From an uncultured Saprospiraceae bacterium (GTDB taxonomy: Bacteria; Bacteroidota; Bacteroidia; Chitinophagales; Saprospiraceae), in assembly GCA_937926205.1 (NCBI GenBank), contig CALEYL010000043.1:1-64000 (forward strand): a stretch of 64,000 bases of DNA, in the 5' to 3' direction. How positions within the stretch are numbered: position 1 is the first letter of the stretch; every line of letters starts with the position of its first letter. The notes under the pieces were generated by a model. It saw nothing but the letters and a program-made list of their open reading frames with translations, searched no databases and had not been told where the DNA came from. The translations under genes and the position numbers were made by a program. This document shows positions 63,977 through 64,000 of this stretch, in pieces.

Positions 63977-64000
63977 ATACCAAATGTTAAAGGGATGCAA

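Noticed and set aside
1..64000. CRISPR arrays
   Set aside because: No short direct repeats with regular unique spacers were seen, and no cas genes; the 96-bp repeats at 63.0 kb are tandem without spacers.

Overview
The window comes from a member of the Bacteroidota, most likely a saprospirian or similar gliding lineage. It carries a PorT-family barrel of the type IX secretion system, MqnD of the futalosine menaquinone route, and a LolC/E-type permease. Promoters fit the Bacteroidota pattern (TTG, about 20 nt, TAnnTTTG), and starts lack Shine-Dalgarno sequences. All functional names below rest on reading motifs; no database search was run.

Layout. Bases 1-1376 and 51322-64000 are chromosomal. 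Between them lies a 49.9-kb integrative element bounded by a 25-bp direct repeat (22/25 identical; first 15 bp exact) at 1377-1401 and 51297-51321. The right copy is the 3' end of an intact tRNA-Arg(CCG) gene. The integrase and an XRE regulator sit just inside that end. No relaxase or conjugation genes are visible, so the element looks integrative but not self-transmissible.

Within the element, 1.8-8.9 kb is a replication and maintenance block: a promoter with a leader ORF and hairpin, a large unrecognised protein that may be an initiator, an iteron-like region, a membrane/coiled-coil protein, and a DnaB-type helicase translationally coupled to it. From 9 to 31 kb is an AT-rich accessory region. 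It holds small membrane proteins, an unusual six-gene operon (CofE-like ligase, PEP-mutase-like enzyme, 2-hydroxyacid dehydrogenase, TIR-like/PLD-like protein, OSBS-like enolase-superfamily enzyme, amidohydrolase), a putative nuclease, a DUF262-HEPN pair, and a type I restriction-modification operon (hsdM-hsdS-hsdR plus an M48-type peptidase). Three copies of a ~190-bp non-coding repeat ending in an imperfect hairpin lie directly in front of three of these cargo blocks. From 31 to 49 kb is a complete Tc-type toxin locus: a 2515-aa TcB-TcC fusion with a Ntox44-like C-terminal tip, a lipoprotein, and a 2967-aa TcA.

Right of the tRNA are housekeeping genes: RluA-type pseudouridine synthase, mqnD, a TRAP solute-binding protein, a PA0069-type radical SAM protein, a xisH-xisI pair, class II aldolase, a TPR protein, a small barrel, a Dna2-like nuclease-helicase, ACP phosphodiesterase and porT.

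The most promising undescribed system is the 12.5-18.8 kb operon. It places an immune-type TIR-like protein inside what otherwise reads as a small-molecule, perhaps phosphonate-type, pathway. The Tc toxin locus and the repeat-delimited cargo organisation come next.
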